NCBI GenBank assembly: GCA_024234615.1
Contig: JACKNY010000002.1
Span: 620,001-684,000 of the forward strand
Length of the DNA: 64,000 bases
Reading direction: 5' to 3'
Origin: Pseudomonadales bacterium
GTDB taxonomy: Bacteria; Pseudomonadota; Gammaproteobacteria; Pseudomonadales; IMCC2047
Within the stretch, counting starts at the first letter, position 1, and each line of letters opens with the position of its first letter. Under the pieces are notes generated by a model, which saw only the letters and a list, made by a program, of their open reading frames with translations, was not told the origin of the DNA and searched no databases. A program made the position numbers and the translations under genes. Of this stretch, positions 36,077-46,100 are shown piece after piece.

Positions 36077-37606
36077 ATGGTATTTCGACTAAGCCAACCA
36101 CCAAGCAGCATTCTCGCAACTGTTGCTGGCGGGCTAGCACCTTTGTCATTCGCCCCCTTTAAGATTTGGCCAATGGGGGTTATTTCTCTATTTTTTTTCC
36201 TAATGGCACTGGCTTCCTCCACCCCAAAGCAAGCCTTTTTCCGAGGCTGGTTATATGGTCTTGGCTTCTTCGGCGTTGGCGCTTCTTGGATATACTTTAG
36301 TATCCATGAGTATGGCTTCACATCGGTTCTATTTGCGCTCTTACTTACTGGACTATTTGTCGCTGGTTTAGCATTGCTGCTAAGCGCAACCTTTGCTTAT
36401 CTCTATGTTAAGATTTTCAGCCAGCGCGAATACTGCGTATTAGTCTCATTTCCCGCCCTTTGGGTGCTATTCGAATGGCTCCGCAGCTGGCTATTAACTG
36501 GTTTTCCCTGGCTGTATCTCGGCAATGCGCATATCGATACTTGGCTGTCGGGATGGGCCCCGATTATGGGTGTTTATGGGCTCAGTTTCATTGTCGCAGC
36601 GACGGCTGCACTCATGTTCCAATGTTTGAAAAAGCCCTTTAGCCAATGGCGATGGGAGCATTACGTAGCCATTCTGCTCATACTGTCTACCTGGAGCGTT
36701 GGCTTAACCTTACAATCTATACACTGGTCGCACGCCTATGGCGAACCACTTCAAGTCACCTTAGTACAACCCAATATAAGTCAGCATATTAAGTGGCGCC
36801 CTGAGCAACAACCCATCACCCTTAGGTTGCTAGAAAGCACATCCGCACAGCACCAAGATAGCGACATCATCGTTTGGCCGGAGAATGCGATTCCGCTTTT
36901 TGCTCATCAAGCCACTCGTTATCTGAACCGCTTAAATATTCTTGGCGAAGAAAGTCATACCACCTTTATCTCCGGTATCCCCTATTGGCAACCCGAAACC
37001 ACGAACAACCCACGCAAACTGCATAATAGCGTGATTACCTTTGGCGACGGTACCGACAGCATCTACCACAAACAAAAATTAGTACCTTTTGGAGAGTACG
37101 TACCGTTCCAACACCTTTTACGCGGCTTGATTCAATTTTTTGATCTTCCTATGTCTGATTTTGGGCCCGGCCCCAAAAACCAACAACCCTTGCGTATCAA
37201 AAAAGACGGTTACTCCATCCTCATCGCCCCCTATATCTGCTATGAGATTGTTTACCCAGACTTCGTCCGCCACTTGGCAAAATCGAGTGATTTTTTATTA
37301 ACCATTAGTGATGATAGTTGGTTTGGCAGTTCTATCGGCCCACACCAGCACTTGGAAATGGCACGTATGCGTGCGCTGGAAAATCAGCGTTATTTAATTC
37401 GCGGCACCAACACCGGCATCACCGCAATTGTGGATCAGTCTGGGCGGACTCTTGATCAAGCTGAGCAGTTTCAGCAAACCAGCTTGACTGGACAAGTGAG
37501 GCTCATGTCTGGATTAACCCCTTTCACCCGCTGGGGTTCAACGCCTATTTTATTGTTATGCCTGATTTTTCTTATTGTTTCCTGTAGCCGCCGCTCCCGG
37601 CAATAA
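36077..37606 (+). CDS. lnt: apolipoprotein N-acyltransferase
   Basis: A 509-residue inner-membrane enzyme that N-acylates the diacylglyceryl-cysteine of lipoproteins. About six N-terminal helices are followed by a nitrilase-like periplasmic domain with the catalytic triad: Glu in WPENAIPLF, Lys in KQKLVPFGEYVP, and Cys in APYICYEIVYP. A final transmembrane helix ends at the C-terminus. It closes the miaB-ybeZYX-lnt block; the gap after corC is one base. Confidence 0.96.
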   Translation: MVFRLSQPPSSILATVAGGLAPLSFAPFKIWPMGVISLFFFLMALASSTPKQAFFRGWLYGLGFFGVGASWIYFSIHEYGFTSVLFALLLTGLFVAGLALLLSATFAYLYVKIFSQREYCVLVSFPALWVLFEWLRSWLLTGFPWLYLGNAHIDTWLSGWAPIMGVYGLSFIVAATAALMFQCLKKPFSQWRWEHYVAILLILSTWSVGLTLQSIHWSHAYGEPLQVTLVQPNISQHIKWRPEQQPITLRLLESTSAQHQDSDIIVWPENAIPLFAHQATRYLNRLNILGEESHTTFISGIPYWQPETTNNPRKLHNSVITFGDGTDSIYHKQKLVPFGEYVPFQHLLRGLIQFFDLPMSDFGPGPKNQQPLRIKKDGYSILIAPYICYEIVYPDFVRHLAKSSDFLLTISDDSWFGSSIGPHQHLEMARMRALENQRYLIRGTNTGITAIVDQSGRTLDQAEQFQQTSLTGQVRLMSGLTPFTRWGSTPILLLCLIFLIVSCSRRSRQ

Positions 37607-37689
37607 CACCTGATTACTAAATAGGTAATTGTACAATTTTTAATTGCAGCGTAGCCTAATTTTTCCCTCTTAACTATCCGGAGAATCCC

Positions 37690-38043
37690 ATGTTCAATAT
37701 TGGTTTTGTTCTCTATACACCAGGAGATGAACCTGGCAGCCTCAATGCAAAATGGTGCCATCCCTTTTTTAGCAAGGGTGTTTATGGCACAGGCAAAGCC
37801 ACTGGAGGCCCGGCACAGGGATATACCGGAACCTATCAAATCCGTTATTTTGATAAGGGTGGAGCAGAAGTAGGCGGTTTCGAATTGGAAATAAAGAAAG
37901 TCGGCGACTATTACGAATTAGCCTGGATTGATAATGGCGAAATCATGGATCGCGGCATTGGCATGGAAGTGGCGGAAGGTCTAGCTGCCGGTTGGCGACG
38001 AGTTTCGGACACACCACCGCAAGCCTTTGAAACTCAGAAATAG
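37690..38043 (+). CDS. small conserved-looking hypothetical protein
   Basis: A 117-residue soluble protein that I do not recognise. GGAG lies 6 bases before the ATG, supporting translation. It is rich in Gly and aromatic residues with alternating patterns (TGTYQIRYFDKGGAEVGGF; YYELAWIDNGEIMDRGIG) that suggest a small beta-barrel ligand-binding fold. There is no signal peptide or membrane helix. It follows lnt after 83 bp on the same strand, which may or may not be the same transcript. Confidence 0.75.
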   Translation: MFNIGFVLYTPGDEPGSLNAKWCHPFFSKGVYGTGKATGGPAQGYTGTYQIRYFDKGGAEVGGFELEIKKVGDYYELAWIDNGEIMDRGIGMEVAEGLAAGWRRVSDTPPQAFETQK

Positions 38044-38135
38044 CCTTGAATCTGCGCTAGCCCACCTAGCCAACTTCCAGTTGATATGCTGTGTGTCTAT
38101 GGTCTGTGCCAAAAGCACTAATATTACCTTTTGAT

Positions 38136-38154
38136 CGTTCCAAAAAATGGAACG
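38136..38154 (+). terminator. possible weak terminator hairpin
   Basis: CGTTCCA and TGGAACG form a 7-bp stem around an A5 loop, about 95 bases after the small unknown gene, followed by GATTTTGCC. The short U-tract makes it only a weak candidate. The rest of the 267-bp gap before the DUF3179 gene shows nothing else. Confidence 0.35.
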
Positions 38155-38310
38155 GATTTTGCCATTCAATGCCCTTCCCTGTCTTAATCACTCGGGTTAT
38201 GCTTAACTGTCATGCCCTATTTGACAGGTATTATTTCCATCTAATTAAATAGTTACAGTCAACCCCATGCTATTCAAAAGAGTCTATTCAAAGACCTTAG
38301 GAGAAACCAC

Positions 38311-39564
38311 ATGAACATGATCAGAAAACAACACAAAATTCTTTTCTGGGGTTTAATGTTGGTCGCTCAGGTATGCGCCTTTATATTGTTTAAGGATTTG
38401 GCGGATATCAGCCAGTGGTGGGTACAATCCTCTCGCAAATTCACTATGGCGGTTTGGTACCTGCGCTGGCCCTTGGCAATTATTACTCTGGCGGCATTGG
38501 CGGGGAGTATTTGGCTATGGCGAAATAACAAACTGCTCATAAAAACGCCACTCATGGCATTACTTATTTTTGTGTGTTTATTCAACTGGTACTCCGGCTT
38601 TCTTAATACCAAACTCATGTTTCGCCCGAAACTCGGTGACGACGCCATGTTTGTAAGCGTTGACGATGCTCCTAAATATATGCAGGAGATGCTGCATGCC
38701 AGCTACGAGAAAGACCACTTTAATAACGTCGACGAAATCAATGTTATGGTGTTGGAAACCGATCAGGGAGCCCGCGCTTATACCGATTATTACATGCTGC
38801 AACCCCATGTGGCCAATGCTGGCACCATCAATGGCGAAGAGGTAGTAATGACTTATTGCGGCTTAACCAATATGGGAATTGCCTACTCCCCTGTGATTGG
38901 CGATCAGCCCCTCAAGCTGCGCGCTATGACACAATTGCGTAATAACCTAGTCATGGTTGACAGCAATACCGGCGAGCCTATTCAGCAATTCTGGGGAACT
39001 CTTGAACGTGATGGCGAACATGGTCCCGCGATGAAAGAATGGGCAACCATTCGAATGCCCTTTGGCTCATTCCGCACACTCTACCCCGACGGCAAAGTAT
39101 TCATCAACGGCATCCGCCAACAGAGCGATAACGCCCTGGTGAGGGCTTTCGATACGGCCATTCGGGACGGCATCATGGTCCATGCCGTCCGCACACTGCA
39201 ATGGCAGTCCAATGAGCCCGCGTTCCCAACCATCAAAGAATTTGACGACCGACTGCCGCGCAAACAGCTCGTCTACGGCATCAACGTCGGCAACGATTTT
39301 GTTGCCTACACCAAAGCCTTTATCCAAGAGCAGGGCAACCTGTTAAATGTTGAAATAGGTAATCGGCCCGTGGTTATTTTTTACGACGCCGACTATGATT
39401 CCGTGGCTGCGTATTACAATGATAGCGGCAATGCCGTCAGCTCTGTGGATCTTTTTGGGAACAGCGATCAGGGCAAATTAGCACGTCTGGAAACTCTGAA
39501 GAATGCGGTGTTTTGGTTTATTTGGTATGACTTCAACAAGAGTACCGACGTCAATCGAGTTTAA
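38311..39564 (+). CDS. DUF3179 domain-containing membrane protein
   Basis: A 417-residue protein with three N-terminal transmembrane helices (about residues 9-27, 45-67, 76-95) and a DUF3179 domain outside. Family segments are visible: GARAYTDYYMLQPHVANAGTI (with the repeated ARAY-type motif), GEEVVMTYCGLTNMGIAY with a conserved Cys, LRNNLVMVD, and RKQLVYGINVGNDFVAYTK. Function is unknown. AGGAGA lies 6 bases before the ATG. It is convergent with the AraC gene across 176 bp with no obvious terminator. Confidence 0.87.
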   Translation: MNMIRKQHKILFWGLMLVAQVCAFILFKDLADISQWWVQSSRKFTMAVWYLRWPLAIITLAALAGSIWLWRNNKLLIKTPLMALLIFVCLFNWYSGFLNTKLMFRPKLGDDAMFVSVDDAPKYMQEMLHASYEKDHFNNVDEINVMVLETDQGARAYTDYYMLQPHVANAGTINGEEVVMTYCGLTNMGIAYSPVIGDQPLKLRAMTQLRNNLVMVDSNTGEPIQQFWGTLERDGEHGPAMKEWATIRMPFGSFRTLYPDGKVFINGIRQQSDNALVRAFDTAIRDGIMVHAVRTLQWQSNEPAFPTIKEFDDRLPRKQLVYGINVGNDFVAYTKAFIQEQGNLLNVEIGNRPVVIFYDADYDSVAAYYNDSGNAVSSVDLFGNSDQGKLARLETLKNAVFWFIWYDFNKSTDVNRV

Positions 39565-39740
39565 TGCTACGCCTGACGGAGAATATACTGCGCACTTTCA
39601 GCATTGAGCATCACCAAAAGAACGCTATTTTTCGGCTATGGATCCAGCCAAAGTATTGGCGATTTTAGTTATCTCTCGTACCGAGCAAACGGCCCTGGGC
39701 GACTGAGCAGGTTTAATTCAGAGTGACACAAATTGACGCT

Positions 39741-40685
39741 TTAATCTTCATTTTTGGGTAACTCCTGTTCACTTACCTTGCCACGTAACTCGCTGGGAGA
39801 AATGCCAAAACGCTCGCGAAATGCTCTGCTAAAATGTGCTGAGTCGTTAAAACCCCGACCAAAGGAAATTTCACTCACGCGCAGATTGATTTTAGAAGGG
39901 TCGAGCAAGTCTTCGCGTGTGGCTTTAAGGCGTCTCTCCCGAATCCACTTGCCTACGGTCGTGCCTGAGTTTTGAAACAGGCTGTGCAGGTAGCGCGTTG
40001 AAATACCATTAGCCTCAGCAATTTTTTCCGGGGTAACGGCACAATCACAATAATGTTTTTCCATGTAAGCCAAGATGCGGCGAAACAATGCTGATCGTTG
40101 CGAAATCTGAGGGTTAATACCTTCTAAATTCGAACGTATCACCGCCGCCACCAGCTCTAAAAAACTTTCAGCGAGCGTATGTTGCTCAGTTTCACTAAGC
40201 TTTTCTGCCCCTAAAACCAAGGCTTTAAGCATGTCGGTAACAATAGCGACGAGGCCGCCACCGCGTAAGAGTTGAGCATGAAAATCACATTCATCCTTAC
40301 TCAGAATACGTTCATGAAAAACCGTATGAGGGATACGTAATATCAAGCGCCGGGCATGTTTAGGGTACTCTATTGAATAGGGCAAGCCCCCCGCCATCAG
40401 TGCTAAATCTCCAGGCCCCTGACTAAACTCCGTATCGCCCTGGCTGACCAATGCGGTTCCTTCAAGTTGCGTGGTTAAAAAATAGTCATCCACCGCATCC
40501 TGAATAATATCTTCAGGCAGCCGGTGCACCGTTATGGGTTCTGTCACAATATCACAGACGCTTAATTTTCCTAAGGGCAACTGCTTATAGCTGCCACTGT
40601 CGGCATTGGATATGTGCGCACGCGTATCATCGGCAACAAAGGAGGCATGATAGAGCGTACCCTGTTGGTTTTTTGCGGTATCCAT
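39741..40685 (-). CDS. AraC-family transcriptional regulator (first of two)
   Basis: A 314-residue regulator with an N-terminal AraC-binding-like domain and a C-terminal double helix-turn-helix (from about residue 210: AVTPEKIAEANGISTRYLHSLF, then FGRGFNDSAHFSRAFRERFG). I place the start at ATG 40685 because the frame upstream overlaps the CoxE gene region and is not protein-like. It lies 46 bases past the CoxE-like stop on the same strand, so it may be co-transcribed. Effector unknown; control of the molybdenum hydroxylase genes is likely from position. Confidence 0.88.
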   Translation of the reverse strand: MDTAKNQQGTLYHASFVADDTRAHISNADSGSYKQLPLGKLSVCDIVTEPITVHRLPEDIIQDAVDDYFLTTQLEGTALVSQGDTEFSQGPGDLALMAGGLPYSIEYPKHARRLILRIPHTVFHERILSKDECDFHAQLLRGGGLVAIVTDMLKALVLGAEKLSETEQHTLAESFLELVAAVIRSNLEGINPQISQRSALFRRILAYMEKHYCDCAVTPEKIAEANGISTRYLHSLFQNSGTTVGKWIRERRLKATREDLLDPSKINLRVSEISFGRGFNDSAHFSRAFRERFGISPSELRGKVSEQELPKNED

Positions 40686-40731
40686 GGTTTTATTTACTGT
40701 CACTGATTCGTTTACTGCCGATATTCTATTG

Positions 40732-41916
40732 TTAACGCCAAACAGTGCGCAGAGTTCTAGCCAGTTCAGCCAGACTTTCCAAATTATGCACCGGGAGAAA
40801 ATAATCCAGATAAGGCAGGGCGGTCTGCATACCTCTACAGATAGGTTGATAATCCGAACCACCTAGCAGCGGATTAAGCCACATCAGTTTATGCACGCGA
40901 CTATGCAGATGCTCCATTTCTTCGCGCATCAGATAGGCATCGCCCCTGTCCCAGCCGTCACTCAGGATAATCACCACCGAGCGAGAGTGCAACATTTCAC
41001 GTGCAAATCTGTCATTAAATTCACGTAAACAGCCTCCGATATTGGTGCCCCCCGCCCAGTCATGTACCTGTGCCGACACTTGCGCCAGCGACTCCTCTAC
41101 CGTTTTGGCTTTAAGCAACTCAGTGATCATCGTCATACGTGTGGAAAAAACCGCCACCTCCAAGTCGGGTAATTCCGCTTTCAAGGCATAGATAAATTCG
41201 ATAAAAAAAGTGCTATACCTTTCCATCGAACCACTAACGTCACAGAGCAAAACCAGTTTGGTTTTTTTTATTCTTCGCGCTTTATAGGCCATGTTTAAAC
41301 CCACCTGTTCAAACAGAGCATTACGGCGCATCATTCGACGAAAATCCAGCCGGGCACGTTTTTTATCCGCCACATAACGGCGGCTTTTATAGTTGGCGAT
41401 AATGGCGACAAACTCCTTGATCATTTGGCGCGCACGCTCAACCTCAATCGCCGACATTTCACTCAAGTCCTTTTGCATAAGCACTTCATCAGCACTATAC
41501 GCGAGTTCGGATAGCGTCTCATGAGCCGCCTGATCTCCGCCCTCGTCGTCATCCGCCTGTAGCTGTTTTTGCATTTTTTCCTGATTGTCTTCCTCTTCCT
41601 CACCGTCCAGGTTATCGGATGCATCTTTCTTTTCGGCGCTCAGAAGTACTTTATCGGGCTGTTGCCAGAATTGTATAAAAAGCTCATCAAACCGTTCGAT
41701 ATCGGCCTGGTTAGAGACGAGGGTAGCGCGGGCGGTCGCGTAAAAATCTTCGCGATTGCTAATATCTATGAATTCAAAACAACGGCAAAGATCAATTAGA
41801 TTTGCTGAATTGACGGCTAACCCGGCTTCATGCAGAACACGGAAAAACAGAACAACCTGATCAAGTAATATTTTTTCATACCTGATCTGGGCTTGTGTCG
41901 TTAGATTGGCCACCAT
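40732..41916 (-). CDS. CoxE-like VWA-domain protein
   Basis: A 394-residue protein of the CoxE family. The C-terminal von Willebrand A domain has a complete metal-ion site: DVSGS (LLCDVSGSMERYS), a Thr in GGTNIGG, and an Asp in SDGWDRGD. The middle is highly acidic (DNLDGEEEEDNQEKMQ). In carboxidotrophs CoxE acts with the AAA protein CoxD to complete the CuSMo centre of CO dehydrogenase, in the cytoplasm at the membrane. It lies 26 bases after the MoxR/CoxD-like gene, and the two are a unit. Confidence 0.9.
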   Translation of the reverse strand: MVANLTTQAQIRYEKILLDQVVLFFRVLHEAGLAVNSANLIDLCRCFEFIDISNREDFYATARATLVSNQADIERFDELFIQFWQQPDKVLLSAEKKDASDNLDGEEEEDNQEKMQKQLQADDDEGGDQAAHETLSELAYSADEVLMQKDLSEMSAIEVERARQMIKEFVAIIANYKSRRYVADKKRARLDFRRMMRRNALFEQVGLNMAYKARRIKKTKLVLLCDVSGSMERYSTFFIEFIYALKAELPDLEVAVFSTRMTMITELLKAKTVEESLAQVSAQVHDWAGGTNIGGCLREFNDRFAREMLHSRSVVIILSDGWDRGDAYLMREEMEHLHSRVHKLMWLNPLLGGSDYQPICRGMQTALPYLDYFLPVHNLESLAELARTLRTVWR

Positions 41917-41942
41917 TAATACCCGAAAGGGAACACTAACCC

Positions 41943-42893
41943 TTAATTTGACTGCGGTCCGGATGAATAGCTTGAACCACTTGTCTCGCCCGTGAGGAGC
42001 GCACGGTCAACCAATTGGCGCAAATTGGCTTCCTGCACTTTTTCCATGTCGCCTTTAAACTTCAGTATACAGCCCAAGGTGGCATAAACCACATCAGGAT
42101 CAAGTTCATCAGCACTCAGTGATAACAACGCCCGCGCCCAGTCGATGGTCTCCGCAATACCCGGGCGTTTATAGAGATCTTCCTGGCGGATCAATTCCAT
42201 AAAACGGCATACCTGCCGCGACAGACGTTCTTTGATGCCGGGCACACGCGCCGCCACAATCCGCATTTCCTTTTGAAAAGAGGGGTAATCGATCCAGTGA
42301 TACAGACAACGACGTTTAAGTGCATCATGTAATTCACGAGTACGGTTCGAGGTCAACACGACCACCGGACGCAACTTCGATTTGATGGTGCCGATTTCAG
42401 GAATAGTGATTTGAAAATCAGACAGTATCTCCAGCAAAAACGCCTCAAATTCCTCATCAGAACGGTCAATCTCATCGATCAACAGCACCGGAGGTACTTC
42501 ACCCTCCGCCTGAATGGCGCTGAGTAATGGCCGCTTTAACAAAAATTCTTCGCTAAAGATATTGCGTCCGATCTGCTCCTTCTCAATACCTCTGGCTTCC
42601 TGTAACCGCACCTCCAACATCTGTCTGGGATAATTCCACTCGTACATGGCTGTGTGCGTGTCGAGCCCCTCATAGCATTGTAAGCGAATCAGCTCCGATC
42701 CCAACACCGTCGACATGACTTTGGCAATTTCAGTTTTACCAACACCGGGTTCGCCTTCCAAAAATATGGGTTTGCCCAGTACGGTTGATAAATAAACGGT
42801 CGTGGCCAGCATTCTATCGGTGATATAACCCTGATCGGCAAATTTTTTTTCGATATCTTCAATGGAGTCAAATAATGGGTTACCACCACGCAT
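41943..42893 (-). CDS. CoxD-like MoxR AAA+ ATPase
   Basis: A 316-residue MoxR-type ATPase. Walker A is GEPGVGKTE, Walker B is VLLIDEIDRSDEEF, and sensor 1 is VLTSNRTRELHDALKRRC. CoxD members unfold or remodel the apo-enzyme during maturation of the molybdenum centre, working with the VWA partner encoded next. ATG 42893 is chosen since AGAGGT is 8 bases upstream; a TTG two codons earlier is too close to that site. A strong terminator upstream separates it from the CoxMSL-like genes, so it needs its own promoter within 42894-43112. Confidence 0.91.
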   Translation of the reverse strand: MRGGNPLFDSIEDIEKKFADQGYITDRMLATTVYLSTVLGKPIFLEGEPGVGKTEIAKVMSTVLGSELIRLQCYEGLDTHTAMYEWNYPRQMLEVRLQEARGIEKEQIGRNIFSEEFLLKRPLLSAIQAEGEVPPVLLIDEIDRSDEEFEAFLLEILSDFQITIPEIGTIKSKLRPVVVLTSNRTRELHDALKRRCLYHWIDYPSFQKEMRIVAARVPGIKERLSRQVCRFMELIRQEDLYKRPGIAETIDWARALLSLSADELDPDVVYATLGCILKFKGDMEKVQEANLRQLVDRALLTGETSGSSYSSGPQSN

Positions 42894-43112
42894 GGACAAT
42901 TACCTCTGGATTCAGATCGACATACAAAATATTAAGGAATCTCTACTTAATTCTTTAATGATAATTATACGTATTTAAATGCTCTCATGTTACCTGTAGT
43001 TGCTGTAATTTAGAGGGTTTTCGGTTAATGGCTTGACACCTCAGTGCTTACAGGACATTTATAGCCTCTTTACAAGACAAGGCAGCATTGTACGGCAATG
43101 CCAAGACCTTGC

Positions 43113-43142
43113 AAAAAAAAGGGAGCGGCCACGGCTGCTCCC
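43113..43142 (-). terminator. Rho-independent terminator after the CoxMSL-like genes
   Basis: On the minus strand GGGAGCAGC and GCCGCTCCC form a 9-bp stem (one G-U) with a 4-base loop, directly followed by eight U. It begins 29 bases past the stop of the fused large subunit. This is the clearest intrinsic terminator in the window and splits the oxidoreductase genes from coxD/coxE. Confidence 0.92.
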
Positions 43143-43170
43143 CATCATTTAAACATTTAGTTTCTGCGTA

Positions 43171-46100
43171 TTATCGCGACGACACCTCAACAAACTCTAC
43201 CCGATTTGGCTTTCTCATCGCCTCTAAAAGAATCGACGGCGAGTTGTGTGACTGATTCACAATCACGCCCTCAGCAAACAAAGCATCCTGAACCGCAGCG
43301 GATACCGTATGCAGCGGCGCACCGCCGCCCTCGCCACAACCCTTGGCGCCGTTATAGCTGAAGGGTGATGGCGTTTCAATTGCAGCAGTTTTGAACGCCG
43401 GCATATTCATGGATGTCATCGGAGCATAATCCGTAAAGGTGCCAGTGATCATGTTGCCGCTGGCGTCAAACTGGAATTGCTCCTGCATCGCAGCGCCAAT
43501 ACCATGACAAACAGCACCATGTACTTGTCCCCCAACAATTTTCGGGTTAATCGCCACACCACAGTCATCCACCACCACATAATCCAGGATTTTAGGCTGG
43601 GCACTAATGCGGTCGACTTCGATCACCGCAATATGGATCTGCGCAGAGTAGGTTAAGGTTTGATTACCATATCTTTTAACCGGATCTGGCATTTCAAAAG
43701 GCGGTCGATAGACGTATTGCACATTCAGATCGATATTTCGTAACGCTTCCGGTAAACGGGCGTTATTAGAATTCACCAGATTGGACAACATCCAATAATT
43801 AATGGCCTTATCCGGCGAACCTTTTACCCTGACCTCAGGCCCCATACCTCCGATGCCTAATTCAAGATCGTCTTCATTCGCCTCCAGCGCAAAACCTGCC
43901 AACTGTTTGAGTTCCTTCTTGATCTGCTCCGCCGCGCCATGTGCTGCGGATAATCCTGTTACGACAAACTGGCTGGCAATAGTGCCGGAAAGTCCGGCAT
44001 AGGTGTTCCAATTTGAATCAAATCCTGGCCGTACTGTGACCATATCAGGGCTGATATTTAAATCATCCGCAACAACTTGCGCCACAACGGTTTCGTGACC
44101 CTGACCTTGGGGCACCGAACCCATCATAACGATAACAGAGCCGTCCAAGCCAATTTTTATACGCGCCGCTTCCGCATTTCCGGAAAAAACGGAATCTGGA
44201 TTAACATAGACTGATTGACCAAAGTTATTGGTTCCTGAGTCAACTGTCGAGCCGATACCAATACCTACCAGCCGGCCTTGAGCGCGCCATTCAGCCTGTT
44301 TTTTTATCCAATCATCATAGCCGATAAGCGTCTTCGCTTTCTGCAACATCTGCGGATAATCGCCAGAGTCGTAAATATTGCCGTTCGGTGTCGTATAAGG
44401 GAACTGGTCAGGCTGAATATAGTTTCGCAGACGCATCTCATCCGCAGGGATATTCAACTCATGCCCACAGATATCCAATACCCGCTCCATAAACCAAAGA
44501 TGCTGTAACCGCGAGTAACCGCGGTTTGGTGTACAGGGCGGCTTGTTAGCAACTACCTGAGTAAAGTCAATTTTAATATTACGTATGGTATACATGGCAT
44601 TGTATACCTGAGCCCAAATGGAAGCTCCGAGCGGTTCATAACGCGTGTAGCCACCGCAATCGTCCAGATGACGCGAACGCAGACCGATGATAACGCCGTT
44701 CTTGTCCAGCGCCACTTCGGTATCCAAAAAAGTGCGCTCTCCACCATGGAAAGACTGTAAATTTTCGCTGCGCGTTTCAATCCACTTGACCGGTCGGCCG
44801 CCAACATTTTTAGAGGCCAGCGCGGTCAAACCAACAAAGGGGAAGGTTACTGTTTTAGTACCAAAGTTACCACCAACATCAATGCTGCGGGAACGAATTT
44901 GCTCGGTGCTGACACCCAGATAAGGTCCGATCATTTGCGATGCGATAGCCGGTAGACCAGTGTTCGACAGAATATCTACTTCACCCTGACGCGACCAGCT
45001 CACTACCGCACCCGCTGTTTCTATTGGCGTACTGGAGAAACGGTGGAAATGTAGACGTCCGATTTTGACGACATGAGCCGCTTCTTCAAAAGCTTTATCC
45101 ACATCACCATGATCCCAGACACCGCTGAAGATAACATTGGTACCTACTTCTTCATGCAAAATAATTTCGTCTTTGAGCGCATCTTCCGATTCCACCACGG
45201 CCGGCAGACCTTCATAGGTCACATCAATCATTTCGGCGGCGTCTTCAATTTCGCGTGCCGAGGTCGCGACAATCATGACTACCGGTTCGCCTTGATAACG
45301 AACACGATCAACGGCGATACCATAATCGACCAGCTGATTACCCGGCGCAGCGCCTACCTGCATAAAGGGCTGCGTCTGCTCGGCAACCTGCTTGCCGGTC
45401 ATAATCAAAACAACGCCCGGCAAAGCTTCAGCTTCGGAGACATCAATCGCGCCAACTTTGGCGTGAGCATAAGGCGAACGCACAAAGCCCACGTGCAGCA
45501 TGTCTGCGGATTGCTCATCATCGACAAAATGTCCGCGGCCTCGAATCAAACGGGCATCCTCTTTGCGGCGCAAGCGTTGTCCGACCCAATTCTGAGTAAT
45601 ATCACCATCCACATCAATACTATGTGACATCGGTTTGAACGGTAACAGAGTGTCTTTATGCAGTGGTTTAGTTGCAGCAGTTTTCGGTGCAGCAACGGCT
45701 TCCGCTTCAGTTTCCGTCTCACTTTCATCCTTCGGTCCCGCACCAAACAGTCCCTTGAAGAAGTTGATCAGGCCGGTAAAGATATTTTCTGGTGGCTTGG
45801 CATGCGCTTGCGCCACGACTTCTTCAAAGTGTTCCTTACTACTTAACGCATCCTGTAAACTACCGATAAGTTTATTGATTTCACTCTCGGCATAACCACG
45901 CATACCGCCGCCAGCGAGGGAAAGAATCTTGCCATAGATTTGAGATGTGCCACGCCATTTAATCAAAGTACCGCCGCTGGGCGAGTCCTCTAAATCAAAG
46001 GAAGCAATAGTGCTGTAGGCACCGCCCATGACTTTACCGGTACAGGTAAAACTGGCTCGCTTAGGTGCTATGCACTCATCCAGAAACATTTCCGTCGTGG

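Noticed and set aside
37627..37638. 12-bp palindrome AATTGTACAATT after lnt
   Set aside because: Short and AT-rich, no U-run of terminator type and no regulator nearby; likely chance.
45073..45627. 184-codon plus-strand frame opposite the CoxL-like gene
   Set aside because: Antisense shadow of a gene with strong family motifs; no binding site.
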